DNA of 64,000 nucleotides, from assembly GCF_013620825.1 (NCBI RefSeq), contig NZ_NJIC01000033.1, positions 90,199-154,198 of the forward strand, given 5' to 3'. Below, piece by piece: positions 8,101 to 16,285 of the stretch (its first letter is position 1; every line of letters begins with the position of its first letter). Source of the DNA: Rhodanobacter sp. PCA2 (GTDB lineage: Bacteria > Pseudomonadota > Gammaproteobacteria > Xanthomonadales > Rhodanobacteraceae). Below the pieces are notes generated by a model that did not search any database, was not told the origin of the DNA, and saw only the letters and a list, made by a program, of their open reading frames with translations. The position numbers were made by a program, and so were the translations under genes.

Positions 8101-9966
8101 ATGGCCACCCTCGTTCCGACACGCAACAGCTGCCTGCCGCGGATGACCGGCGGCGAAAAGCGCGTATCCGAGCGCCTGGAGCAGAAGCTGGAGGACGACT
8201 ACCTGCTCTGGTACGACGTGCCCATCGGCCTGAAGCAGCGCCAGCCGGATTTCGTGGTGTTCCACCCGCGTCGCGGCCTGCTGGTGCTGGAGGTGAAGGA
8301 CTGGAAGGCCGACACCATCCGCCAGGCCGACAAGACCCAGTTCACCCTGGTCACCGAGCGCGGCCTGGCGAAGGAAACGAACCCGCTGCTGCAGGCGCGC
8401 GCCTATGCGCTGGAGATCGGCGTGGTGCTGGAGCGCGATCCGGCGCTGCGCCAGCCCGAGGGCAGCCGCCACGCGGGCAAGCTGGTGATGCCGTGGGCCT
8501 GGGGCGTGGTGCTGGCCAACATCACCCGCAGGCAGTTCGACGAAGGCGAACTGGGTGCGGTGATCCCCGCGCACCTGGTGCTCTGCCGCGACGAGCTGTA
8601 CGAGACGGTGGATGCCGAGGCGTTCCAGGAGCGGCTGTGGGCGATGTTCCCGCAGGTGTTCCCGGTGGCGCTCACCCTGCCGCAGATCGACCGCGTGCGC
8701 TGGCACCTGTTCCCCGAGATCCGCGTGGAACCGGGCAGCGGCCAGTTCGGCCTGTTCGCCGCCGAAGGCAAGGACGCGCGCGCGCTGGAGATCCCCGAGC
8801 TGGTGAAGGTGATGGACGCCCAGCAGGAGCAGCTGGCGCGGTCGCTGGGCGACGAGCACCGCGTCATCCACGGCGTGGCCGGCTCCGGCAAGACCATGAT
8901 CCTGGGCTTCCGCGCCATGCAGCTGGCCCGCGCGATGAGCCGGCCGATCCTGGTGCTCTGCTACAACAAGACGCTGGCGGCGCGGCTGGAACAGCTGATC
9001 GGCGAGCGTGGCCTCGGCGACAAGGTGCAGGTGTACAACTTCCACCGCTGGTGCCGGCGCATGCTGGACAGCTACCACGTCGAGCTGCCGCCCCGGGGCG
9101 AGCGCTTCTTCGAGGCGATGGTGGAGCGGGTGATCGAAGGCGTGGACAAGGGACAGATCCCGCGCTTCCAGTACGGCGCGGTGCTGATCGACGAAGGCCA
9201 CGACTTCGAGCCCGACTGGTACAAGCTGATCGTGCAGATGATCGATCCCGCCACCAATTCGCTGCTGGTGCTGTACGACGACGCGCAGAACATCTACGGC
9301 CAGCCCAGCCGCCGCAAGCTGAGCTGGAAGAGCCTCGGCGTGCAGGCGCAGGGCCGCACCACCATCCTCAAGCTCAACTACCGCAACACCCTGGAAATCC
9401 TCGCCGTGGCGCGCAACTTCGCCAGCGAGCTGCTGGCCGCCCGCGTCGAGGACGACGACGGCGTGCCGCTGGTGGCGCCGGAAAGTGCGGGACGGCGCGG
9501 CCCGCTGCCCGAGCTGATCCGCACCGACACCGCCGCCGCCCAGCTCGACGTGCTGATCGCGCAACTGCGCGACGAACACGCCCACGGCCGCCCGTGGGAC
9601 GAGATGGCGGTGATCTACCGCGCGAGCTGGGAAGGCGAGAAGCTGCACGAGGTGCTGCAGCGCATCGGCATTCCCTCCAGCCTCGCCGACGAACGCGGCA
9701 AGCAGGCGCTGTTCGTGGTCAGGGACAGCGTGAAACTGCTCACCATGCATTCCTGCAAGGGCCTGGAATTCCCGTTCGTGATCGTGCCGGGGCTGGGCTC
9801 GCTGCCGCGCGAGGGGCAGCGCGAGATCGACGAGGCGCGCCTGCTCTACGTGGCGATGACCCGCGCCACCGAGCGGCTGCTGCTGATCCATCATCTGGAC
9901 TCGGTGTTCTCCAAGCGCATCCGCGATTCGATCAACGAAGTGCAGGCACAGCTGGCGCGGGCGTGA
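8101..9966 (+). CDS. NERD-domain UvrD-like helicase
   Basis: A 621-residue fusion. Residues about 15-125 form a NERD nuclease-related domain (Asp50 in QPDFVVF and EVKDWK at 64-69, the acidic/Lys set of restriction-endonuclease-like folds). From about 230 it is a superfamily 1 helicase: Walker A GVAGSGKT near 258-265, Walker B VLIDEGHD near 361, the Q/Y-rich LNYRNT motif, SCKGLEF, and RLLYVAMTRA near the C-terminus. It may process or repair DNA, or act in defence; the substrate is unknown. The ATG at 8101 is preferred over an upstream TTG at 8077. It stands alone, divergent from the GGDEF gene. Confidence 0.88.
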   Translation: MATLVPTRNSCLPRMTGGEKRVSERLEQKLEDDYLLWYDVPIGLKQRQPDFVVFHPRRGLLVLEVKDWKADTIRQADKTQFTLVTERGLAKETNPLLQARAYALEIGVVLERDPALRQPEGSRHAGKLVMPWAWGVVLANITRRQFDEGELGAVIPAHLVLCRDELYETVDAEAFQERLWAMFPQVFPVALTLPQIDRVRWHLFPEIRVEPGSGQFGLFAAEGKDARALEIPELVKVMDAQQEQLARSLGDEHRVIHGVAGSGKTMILGFRAMQLARAMSRPILVLCYNKTLAARLEQLIGERGLGDKVQVYNFHRWCRRMLDSYHVELPPRGERFFEAMVERVIEGVDKGQIPRFQYGAVLIDEGHDFEPDWYKLIVQMIDPATNSLLVLYDDAQNIYGQPSRRKLSWKSLGVQAQGRTTILKLNYRNTLEILAVARNFASELLAARVEDDDGVPLVAPESAGRRGPLPELIRTDTAAAQLDVLIAQLRDEHAHGRPWDEMAVIYRASWEGEKLHEVLQRIGIPSSLADERGKQALFVVRDSVKLLTMHSCKGLEFPFVIVPGLGSLPREGQREIDEARLLYVAMTRATERLLLIHHLDSVFSKRIRDSINEVQAQLARA

Positions 9967-10010
9967 CGGGACGCTAGACTGCGCGCAGCATCCACAGGGG
10001 AACCCGCCAC

Positions 10011-10430
10011 ATGCGCCGTCTGCTGCTCGCCGCCACGCTCGCCCTCGCCGCCGTCGCGCTGCCCGCACGGGCCGCCGACAACGTCACCCAGCTGCAGAAG
10101 ATCGACCGGGTGGCGGGCACCGGCACGGTGGCGCGCGACGGCGACGTGGTGCAGGTGAACTACACCGTGTGGCTGTACGACGCGAACGCGGCGGACCACC
10201 ACGGCAAGGAAGTCGACAGCTCGCTGGACAGCGGCGAACCGATCAGCTTCACGCTGGGCTCGGGCCAGGTGATCGCCGGCTGGGACCAGGGCATCCGCGG
10301 CATGCACGTGGGCGGCAAGCGCACCCTGGTCATCCCCGCCCGGCTGGCCTATGGCAGCCGCGGCGCCGGTGCCGACGTGCCGCCGAACGCCAGCCTGGTA
10401 TTCGACGTGGAACTGGTCGGGGTGCATTGA
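10011..10430 (+). CDS. Exported FKBP-type peptidyl-prolyl isomerase
   Basis: A 139-residue protein with a cleavable signal peptide (residues 1-21, ending ARA) followed by one FKBP domain. Conserved pieces include the start VNYTVWL, the GSGQVIAGWDQG segment that lines the proline pocket, and NASLVFDVELV at the end. It should act in the periplasm as a folding helper for proline-containing chains. It lies 44 nt downstream of the NERD-helicase gene and could share its transcript, though the functions do not obviously connect. Confidence 0.93.
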   Translation: MRRLLLAATLALAAVALPARAADNVTQLQKIDRVAGTGTVARDGDVVQVNYTVWLYDANAADHHGKEVDSSLDSGEPISFTLGSGQVIAGWDQGIRGMHVGGKRTLVIPARLAYGSRGAGADVPPNASLVFDVELVGVH

Positions 10431-10445
10431 GCCCGGCCCGGCGCG

Positions 10446-12221
10446 TCACGCCTCGACAAGATCGCCCACCTCGGCATTGGCCATCACGCGGTTGCGGCCG
10501 GCGCGCTTGGCCCGGTACAGCGCGGCGTCGGCTTCCCGGCACAGTCGCCGCATGTCGTAGCCGAAGACCCCGGTGAACGCCACGCCGACGCTGGTGGAGA
10601 TCTCCACCGCGGGGCCACCGCCCTGCACCCGGGCGTCCTCCACCGCCTGGCGGATGCGCTCGGCGATCGCCATGCCCTGCTCGCGCGAGCACTCGACCAG
10701 CAGGATGCCGAACTCCTCGCCACCCAGGCGACCGAACAGGTCGGCCGGGCGCAGCTGCTGCCGGCAGATCGCCACGACGTGGCACAGCACGTCGTCGCCC
10801 ATGGCGTGGCCGTGGGTGTCGTTGACCCGCTTGAAATGGTCGAGATCGATGAAGACCAGGCAGGCGGCGCCCGCCCGCTTCTCCAGCAGGTGCAGGCTGC
10901 GCTCGGTCTCGGCCATGAAATGCTGGCGATTGAAGATCGCGGTCAGCCCGTCCTGATGGGACAGTTTCTTGAAGCGCAGCTGCGAGCGCTTGAGCCGGAA
11001 CATCCACAGCAGGACGAACCCCAGCACCATCAGCAGCAGCGCGACATACAGGCGCGCGGCCTCCGACTTCTTCGCATCCAGGGTCTGCTGCATGCGCAGC
11101 AGCACGTTCTGCTGGCTCAGCTGTTCGGTTTCCAGTTTCTGCGCCAGCACATGCTGCTGCACCGTCTCGTACGCCATCGTCCTGGCGTTGACGTCGTCGA
11201 GATAGGCCTTGTCCAGTTCGGCGTATTTTTCGTAGTAGCCAAGCGCGGCGGCTGCATGGCCTTGCTTCTTCTCGATGCGGTAAAGCAGCTCGTAGGCATC
11301 TTTCAGCCAAGTCCCGAAATCGCCCGATGACCGCGTGGCGATAATGGCCAGAGATATCTTCCTCGCTTCACCATCATCTCCCAAGGCAGCCAGCGCCTGC
11401 GCCCGGGTCACCATGGCCGTCAGTTTGTTGGGCGCATAGCCATTGGCATCGACCACAGCCGCGACCCGATCGAGCAGGGCGAGTGCCTTGTGCGGCTGTC
11501 CTTCCTGCATATACAACTGGGCGAGCGTGAGCGTCAGGTCCGCGTTGTATATCGGTTCATTGGTCAGCGGACACGCCACCAATGCCTGCTGCAACTCCGG
11601 GCTGTCAGGTTTGAGTCGATGGCCGCCGAACAGTGCTACGACCAAACTGGAAGCCGAGTAGCACGGACTCTCCCCATCAGGAACAGCGCCCATCGCCATA
11701 CGTGCATAGTGCACGGCCAAATCGGTCTGCCCAGCCAGGCCCAACGCCTGTGCCAAGTTCAGCAACACTCTGGAACGTGTTTTCGTATCTGAAATCTGCG
11801 GCAAACGTGCCGCAAGATGATTGGCCAGTTCGAATGCTTCAGTGTAATGACGAGTAACTCCGAACTGGCTAAGCAGCAACGCAGAAGCACGGTCGCCCCA
11901 GATCGGATTACCAGAGTGTTGGATGATTTCCTGAAACAGCGCTTCTGATTTGGCGTAGTCACCTTCGTACATGGCCTCCCACGCATTCAGGTAACGCAGA
12001 TGCCACTGCTGATCCGGCGTCAACCGAGTAGCTTCTTGGTTAAGCCGGACCAGTTGCTGCAAGGATCGCGAATGTGCGGTGAGTTGCAGCACCTCGACCT
12101 GCTTGAGGGCGGCATCCGCGTCGATGATCGACGGCACAGCAAACCCAACCTGCCAGCATAAGCAACTGGCAAGGACGATCCATGCTGTGTGTCGCCATGG
12201 GCTGCTCGGCCAACGGAACAT
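10446..12221 (-). CDS. TPR-type sensor diguanylate cyclase (GGDEF)
   Basis: A 591-residue protein. A signal peptide or anchor (about 1-28) leads a long helical, TPR-like periplasmic region (about 35-360), then a coiled-coil stretch, a membrane helix near 390-405 and a C-terminal GGDEF domain with FIDLDHFKRVND and GGEEF near 500. An RxxD I-site (RPAD) lies five residues before GGEEF, so product inhibition is expected. The N-terminal half is visibly less GC-rich than its neighbours (roughly 11.3-12.2 kb). It begins 20 nt after the precursor-peptide gene on the same strand and may be co-transcribed with the borosin-like pair. No good ribosome site is seen, so the exact start is uncertain. Confidence 0.88.
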   Translation of the reverse strand: MFRWPSSPWRHTAWIVLASCLCWQVGFAVPSIIDADAALKQVEVLQLTAHSRSLQQLVRLNQEATRLTPDQQWHLRYLNAWEAMYEGDYAKSEALFQEIIQHSGNPIWGDRASALLLSQFGVTRHYTEAFELANHLAARLPQISDTKTRSRVLLNLAQALGLAGQTDLAVHYARMAMGAVPDGESPCYSASSLVVALFGGHRLKPDSPELQQALVACPLTNEPIYNADLTLTLAQLYMQEGQPHKALALLDRVAAVVDANGYAPNKLTAMVTRAQALAALGDDGEARKISLAIIATRSSGDFGTWLKDAYELLYRIEKKQGHAAAALGYYEKYAELDKAYLDDVNARTMAYETVQQHVLAQKLETEQLSQQNVLLRMQQTLDAKKSEAARLYVALLLMVLGFVLLWMFRLKRSQLRFKKLSHQDGLTAIFNRQHFMAETERSLHLLEKRAGAACLVFIDLDHFKRVNDTHGHAMGDDVLCHVVAICRQQLRPADLFGRLGGEEFGILLVECSREQGMAIAERIRQAVEDARVQGGGPAVEISTSVGVAFTGVFGYDMRRLCREADAALYRAKRAGRNRVMANAEVGDLVEA

Positions 12222-12241
12222 ACCGTCACACCAAGCGCTCG

Positions 12242-12544
12242 TCAGCGCGTGGAGCCTCGTTTGGCAGGGGGGCGTCGAGGGGAAGGATCGGGTTCGGGCC
12301 GCTCCGGCAAGGGGAGATCTGCCTCCTCTTCCTCTTCGTCCCCGTGGCTGGGTGCCTGAGTCTGCGGCACCCCCTGAATACCCAACTTCACCCGCAGTGG
12401 CGCACAATCGCCTTTCGTCACCGCCATTTTGAGCTCGACACTCGCCCCGGCCTTGTCCAGCACGTACTTCAGCTCGCTGGGTGGCGCATAGCGCAACGAC
12501 GCGTCGCTGCCAATGACTATCAGCAATTCGATCGTATCGGTCAT
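12242..12544 (-). CDS. Candidate borosin precursor peptide
   Basis: A 100-residue peptide with a clear ribosome site (AGGGGA, 5-nt spacer) before the ATG at 12544; the longer frame from 12637 has no such support. Residues 5-55 look like a helical borosin-binding domain: IELLIVIGSDASL, then VLDKAGA, AVTKGD (41-46) and LG (54-55). As I recall the Shewanella precursor SonA, it aligns here without gaps at the G-DA-L, AG, AV and GD positions. After it come GVPQTQAPSHG (58-68), five Glu, and a Pro/Arg-rich tail. The tail is hydrophilic and unlike classic hydrophobic borosin cores. The gene lies 61 nt downstream of the methyltransferase, same strand. It could alternatively be an unmodified partner protein of the enzyme. 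Confidence 0.78.
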   Translation of the reverse strand: MTDTIELLIVIGSDASLRYAPPSELKYVLDKAGASVELKMAVTKGDCAPLRVKLGIQGVPQTQAPSHGDEEEEEADLPLPERPEPDPSPRRPPAKRGSTR

Positions 12545-12605
12545 GTTGTTCCCCTTACATCCCATGTCCGGTCGGCGCCATTGCGCCGCACCGCCTCGCC
12601 CCGCC

Positions 12606-13442
12606 TCAGGCTCCCGTGCCTGCGTGCTGCGACGCATCCAGCGCCTGCAACCGTACTAGCATGGCACGGTTCGGCTGCAAGGTCACGGCCGGGGGCAGTA
12701 CCACCGTTTCCTCGGCGGTCAACGGTATCCCGGCCAGCTCGCGCAGCGCGATGCGCTGGATGCGCGGCTGCTCGACGGGCAAGGTTGCGCCGCGATAGAT
12801 GATGACTTCGTGATCGGGCGGGTAATCCTGCTCCAGCCGCTCCACCAGCAAGGCCCGGTAGGCCGGCGCGGCGTCGAAACGCCCTACGGAACGGTTGCCG
12901 ACCACGCCCACCTGCCACAGCACCAGGTAGCCGGCGGGATCGACGCGCCGATCGCAGTACAGCAGCTGGCTGGCTTCGAAGTGCTGGCAGCCGTAGCGGC
13001 CGGGATCGAAGCCCAGGTCGGCGTAGAGGCAATCCTCGGCCGAGATGCCCGGCTCCATGTGCGCCTCGTAGCCTTCCGCGCGGGCCTCCTCGATGACCTT
13101 GTGCGGCGACCACGCGAAGATGCCGGGGTGGCCGTAGAACACGCCGCACACGCGCTTGTCCGCGCGCAGCTCGGCCATCATCAGCGCGACCCATTCGCGG
13201 TAGGTCCGCATGCGCGGCTTGCCCTCGGCGTAGCAGGGCTGCAGGCTGCGCACGTCCGGGTGCATGCGCTTCAGCCATTCTTCCGCGATGGCGTCGGACA
13301 GCGCCGCGAACACCACGTCCGCCTGCACGATGTGGCTGCGCGCCAGCGGCGTGAGGTGGGAACCCAGGGTCATGCCCAGCCCTACGCAACTCAGGCGGCC
13401 ACGGCGGGGGACGTTCGGGGATGGCAGGCTGATTGGCGGCAT
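12606..13442 (-). CDS. Borosin-type peptide backbone N-methyltransferase
   Basis: A 278-residue member of the tetrapyrrole-methylase fold. It carries the SAM-binding start LSCVGLG (17-23), FYGHPGIFA (102-110), MEPGISAEDCLYADLG (129-144), FEASQ (155-159) and DHEVIIY (210-216). This set matches the split-borosin enzyme SonM of Shewanella rather than cobalamin or siroheme methylases. The proposed catalytic residues of the family (Tyr63, Arg72, Tyr76 in fungal OphMA, as I recall) correspond to Tyr71, Arg77 and Tyr81; Arg-x3-Tyr spacing is kept. Such enzymes methylate backbone amides of a precursor peptide iteratively. There is no fused precursor, so the substrate is in trans, most likely the peptide encoded next. 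The first 15 residues are an extension; start is less certain. Confidence 0.88.
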   Translation of the reverse strand: MPPISLPSPNVPRRGRLSCVGLGMTLGSHLTPLARSHIVQADVVFAALSDAIAEEWLKRMHPDVRSLQPCYAEGKPRMRTYREWVALMMAELRADKRVCGVFYGHPGIFAWSPHKVIEEARAEGYEAHMEPGISAEDCLYADLGFDPGRYGCQHFEASQLLYCDRRVDPAGYLVLWQVGVVGNRSVGRFDAAPAYRALLVERLEQDYPPDHEVIIYRGATLPVEQPRIQRIALRELAGIPLTAEETVVLPPAVTLQPNRAMLVRLQALDASQHAGTGA

Positions 13443-13602
13443 GGCGCGATGATAGGGCAAGTACCGGATGGCGCCACGGGCCGCCCCTTCCACGGGAGCG
13501 GAGTCGGAAACCGCGGCACGCCGGCCCATCCATGCCTTCAGGCACGGTCGCAGCGCACCCCTCGTCGCTAGGCTAAGGGCTTTCCCCCGCGAGGACGGAC
13601 CT

Positions 13603-15108
13603 GTGCGCAAGCCGCTGCAGACGAGCTTGCTGGCAGCACTGCTGCTGGCCGGATTCCACCACCCGATACTGGCCGCCGATGCCAAGCCGCCCGCCGCGGC
13701 GGAGGCGCCGGGCGCCAGCGACGGCTTCCATCTGCCTGCCTTCCCCGCCGACGCGCATGTTTCGCAGTCCGTCACGGTGGGCGGCCGCACGCTGAAGTAC
13801 ACCGCCACGGTGGGCTCGCTGCCGGTGCGCGACGAGAAGGGCAAGGTGATCGCGCAGGTGATGTTCACCGCCTACACCATGCCAGGGAAGAACCGCCCGG
13901 TGACCTTCGCCTTGAACGGCGGCCCCGGCGCCTCCTCGGTCTACCTCAACCTCGGCGCGATCGGCCCGAAGAAGGTGAACTTCGGCGTCGAGGGCGACAA
14001 CCCCTCCGATCCGGCCGTGCTGCACGACAACCCCGGCACCTGGCTGGGCTTCACCGACCTGGTGTTCATCGACCCGGTGGGCACCGGCTTCAGCCGCGCG
14101 CTGGTGGACGACAAGCAGGCCACCAAGGATTTCTACAGCACCGGCACCGACATCAAGTACCTCTCGCGCATCGTCTACGACTGGCTGGTGAAGAACGGCC
14201 GGATGGAGTCGCGCAAGTACCTGGTGGGCGAGAGCTACGGCGGCTTCCGCGGCCCGCGCATCACCGACTACCTGCAGACCCAGCTCGGCGTGGCGATGAA
14301 CGGCGTAGTGCTGCTGTCGCCCTACCTCGACCCGGCCGCGTCGGACGACGAGAACGTCTCGCCGCTGCCCTGGATGCTCACCCTGCCCTCCATCGCCGCC
14401 GCGCACCTGGAGCGCGAGGGCAAGCTCAGCGCGCAGGCGATGCAGTCGATCATCGACTACACCCGCACCACCTACGCCACCACCCTGATGCAGGGCCGCA
14501 GCAACCCGGCCGCCACCGACGCGATGATCAAGAAGGTCGCCGCGCTCACCGGCCTGGACCCGCTGTTCGTGCAGCGCTCCGGCGGCCGGCTGGAAACCCA
14601 GGCCTACCTGCGCGAGGTCTACCGCGCCGAGGGCAAGCTGGGTAGCCGCTACGACTCCAACGTCACCGCCTGGGACCCGTTCCCCTACGCGCCGCACCAG
14701 CGCTCGGGCGATCCCATCCTCAACGGCATCATCGCGCCCACCACCACGGCCATGGTGAACTTCGTGACCCAGACCGTGGGCTGGAAATACGACGGCCGCT
14801 ACAACGCGCTCAGCTACGACGTGAACCGCCTGTGGCACGAGGACGAGGACGCGAACCTGGGCTCGGTGAAGCAGTTGCGCGAATCGGTGGCGAACGACCC
14901 CGGCCTGCGCGTGCTGATCGCCCACGGCTGGGACGATCTCTCCTGCCCGTTCATGGCCTCGGTGCTGATCGTCGACCAGATGCCGGCGATGGGCGACCCC
15001 ACCCGCGTGCAGGTGAAGGAATATCCCGGCGGCCACATGTTCTACGCCCGGCCGTCCAGCCAGTCCGACCTGCTGCGCGACGTGAAGGCCTTGTACGGCG
15101 TGCAGTGA
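13603..15108 (+). CDS. Exported S10-family serine carboxypeptidase
   Basis: A 501-residue protein with a signal peptide (ends ILAA near 25) and a serine carboxypeptidase fold. The oxyanion segment FALNGGPGASSVY, the nucleophile Ser211 in GESYGG, the Asp of HGWDD near 443 and the His of PGGHMFY near 478 complete the catalytic triad. S10 enzymes remove C-terminal residues, often at acid pH, and are common in Lysobacterales. The GTG start at 13603 is preceded by a GAGGACGG ribosome site and gives a proper signal peptide. It is divergent from the borosin-like methyltransferase; a role in peptide maturation is possible but speculative. Confidence 0.93.
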   Translation: MRKPLQTSLLAALLLAGFHHPILAADAKPPAAAEAPGASDGFHLPAFPADAHVSQSVTVGGRTLKYTATVGSLPVRDEKGKVIAQVMFTAYTMPGKNRPVTFALNGGPGASSVYLNLGAIGPKKVNFGVEGDNPSDPAVLHDNPGTWLGFTDLVFIDPVGTGFSRALVDDKQATKDFYSTGTDIKYLSRIVYDWLVKNGRMESRKYLVGESYGGFRGPRITDYLQTQLGVAMNGVVLLSPYLDPAASDDENVSPLPWMLTLPSIAAAHLEREGKLSAQAMQSIIDYTRTTYATTLMQGRSNPAATDAMIKKVAALTGLDPLFVQRSGGRLETQAYLREVYRAEGKLGSRYDSNVTAWDPFPYAPHQRSGDPILNGIIAPTTTAMVNFVTQTVGWKYDGRYNALSYDVNRLWHEDEDANLGSVKQLRESVANDPGLRVLIAHGWDDLSCPFMASVLIVDQMPAMGDPTRVQVKEYPGGHMFYARPSSQSDLLRDVKALYGVQ

Positions 15109-15265
15109 CCCTTGCATGCGGCGCCCCGGCCCGCCCGGGGCGCGGGGCGCGCAAGGGCCATTCCGGGAAGCCGCCCGCTTCCCGGAACGGGCGGCCGGGC
15201 GCGCACGGCGCGTGGTATCGTGACGGCGCGTCACGATCCACCACATCAGCCGATGAGGTGTCGCC

Positions 15266-15715
15266 ATGAAAGCCGTCCTGACCAGCCTGTTCGTGGTCCC
15301 GTTCGCGCTTGCGGCCCTGCCCGCCGCCGCCGGGACCAAGCCGCGAGCCCCCGCCTACACCCCGCTGCGCCCGGTCGCCGACTGCCTGCGCACCGACCGC
15401 ATCAACGAGTGGCATATCGTCGACGCCCGCACGATCACGGCGCGCACCGGCCCGGTCCGCTACCTGGTGAAGTTGCAGACCGCCTGTCCGCGGCTGAGTT
15501 ACGGGCCGCCGGTGCTGCTGTTCCATTCCAACGCGGCCAACCAGGCGGTGATCCCGTTCAGCATCTGCGGCGAGGCGGGCGAATCGGTGCGTGCGCGCGA
15601 CCAGCCGCCGTGCGCGATCCAGTCGGTGCGCAAGATCGACAAGGCCGAGTTCGACAAGCTCGGCGCGCACGCCGGCCGCAGCGGCAGCGGCGCGAACCAG
15701 CCCACCCAGCCCTGA
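15266..15715 (+). CDS. Exported small protein, DUF6491-like
   Basis: A 149-residue secreted protein: signal peptide of about 22 residues ending AAA, then a compact region with the motif DCLRTDRINEWHIVDARTI and paired cysteines (C in DCL, TACPRL, SICGE, PPCAIQ) that could form disulfides, and a Ser/Gly-rich tail. I believe it belongs to the DUF6491 group of small exported proteins of Lysobacterales; function unknown. It is followed by a good hairpin terminator at 15746-15766. Confidence 0.8.
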   Translation: MKAVLTSLFVVPFALAALPAAAGTKPRAPAYTPLRPVADCLRTDRINEWHIVDARTITARTGPVRYLVKLQTACPRLSYGPPVLLFHSNAANQAVIPFSICGEAGESVRARDQPPCAIQSVRKIDKAEFDKLGAHAGRSGSGANQPTQP

Positions 15716-15745
15716 CCTGAGCCAAGCCGCCCCACCACAACGAAA

Positions 15746-15766
15746 GAGCCCGGCATTGCCGGGCTC
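15746..15766. terminator. Hairpin terminator between convergent genes
   Basis: A 9-bp perfect stem GAGCCCGGC / GCCGGGCTC with a 3-nt loop. On the minus strand it is followed by TTTCGTT, on the plus strand by CTGCTTCG, so it can serve the convergent genes on both sides, better on the minus strand. Confidence 0.7.
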
Positions 15767-15793
15767 CTGCTTCGTCCATCGTCGCGGCGCGGG

Positions 15794-16216
15794 TCAGTCG
15801 CCGTCGTAGTCCCCGTCCTCGCGCACGTAGCGCGCGGGGTAGCCGTCGTCGTACACCACGGTGCGGGTGACCACGCGGCGGGTCACCACCGGCGCGCTTT
15901 CATACACCACGGTGGGCGGCCCGTAGACCACCGGAGCCGGCCCGTAGTAGACCGGTGCCGGCGCCAGCGCATTGCTGACCAGGCCGGCCACTGCACCGGT
16001 GACGATGGCACCGGCGATCCAGCGGCCGCCGCTCCAGTGACCGCCATGGTAGCCACCGTGGTAGCCGCCGCGGTAACCGCCATGGTAGTAGCCGCCGCCG
16101 TGGCCCCAGCCACCGCCATGACCCCAGCCATGCGCGGACGCACTCAGCGGCATTGCCACTGCGGCAGCCACGGCCAGACCGATCGCCATCCACTTGCCGA
16201 CATTGCGCTTGGACAT
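15794..16216 (-). CDS. Exported Gly/His/Tyr-rich repeat protein
   Basis: A 140-residue protein with a signal peptide (cleavage after ASA near residue 28), then about 35 residues of short GHGGG / HGGYRGGYHGG repeats rich in His, followed by a hydrophobic glycine-zipper-like helix (AGAIVTGAVAGLVSNALA) and a Tyr/Pro/Val tail. The His-rich repeat could bind metal; the zipper suggests membrane or envelope association. No named family is recognised beyond similar Gly-rich envelope proteins. The underlying DNA is an in-frame tandem repeat (about 16018-16130), prone to length change. Confidence 0.85.
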   Translation of the reverse strand: MSKRNVGKWMAIGLAVAAAVAMPLSASAHGWGHGGGWGHGGGYYHGGYRGGYHGGYHGGHWSGGRWIAGAIVTGAVAGLVSNALAPAPVYYGPAPVVYGPPTVVYESAPVVTRRVVTRTVVYDDGYPARYVREDGDYDGD

Positions 16217-16285
16217 GACACCTGCCTCGGGTTGGTTTTGCGGGGTTGATGCTCGGCTTCCGGCACTTAATGTGGACTGAAGGGT

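Noticed and set aside
8023..10068. 681-codon minus-strand open frame opposite the NERD helicase
   Set aside because: Antisense to an enzyme with all helicase motifs; low-complexity shadow composition.
12545..12637. Longer start (12637) for the precursor-like peptide
   Set aside because: It would overlap the methyltransferase end and has no ribosome site, while ATG 12544 has AGGGGA with a 5-nt spacer.
12606..13442. Cobalamin/siroheme (tetrapyrrole) methylase
   Set aside because: The fold is shared, but the motif set and the adjacent binding-domain peptide match the borosin N-methyltransferases, and no tetrapyrrole gene is nearby.
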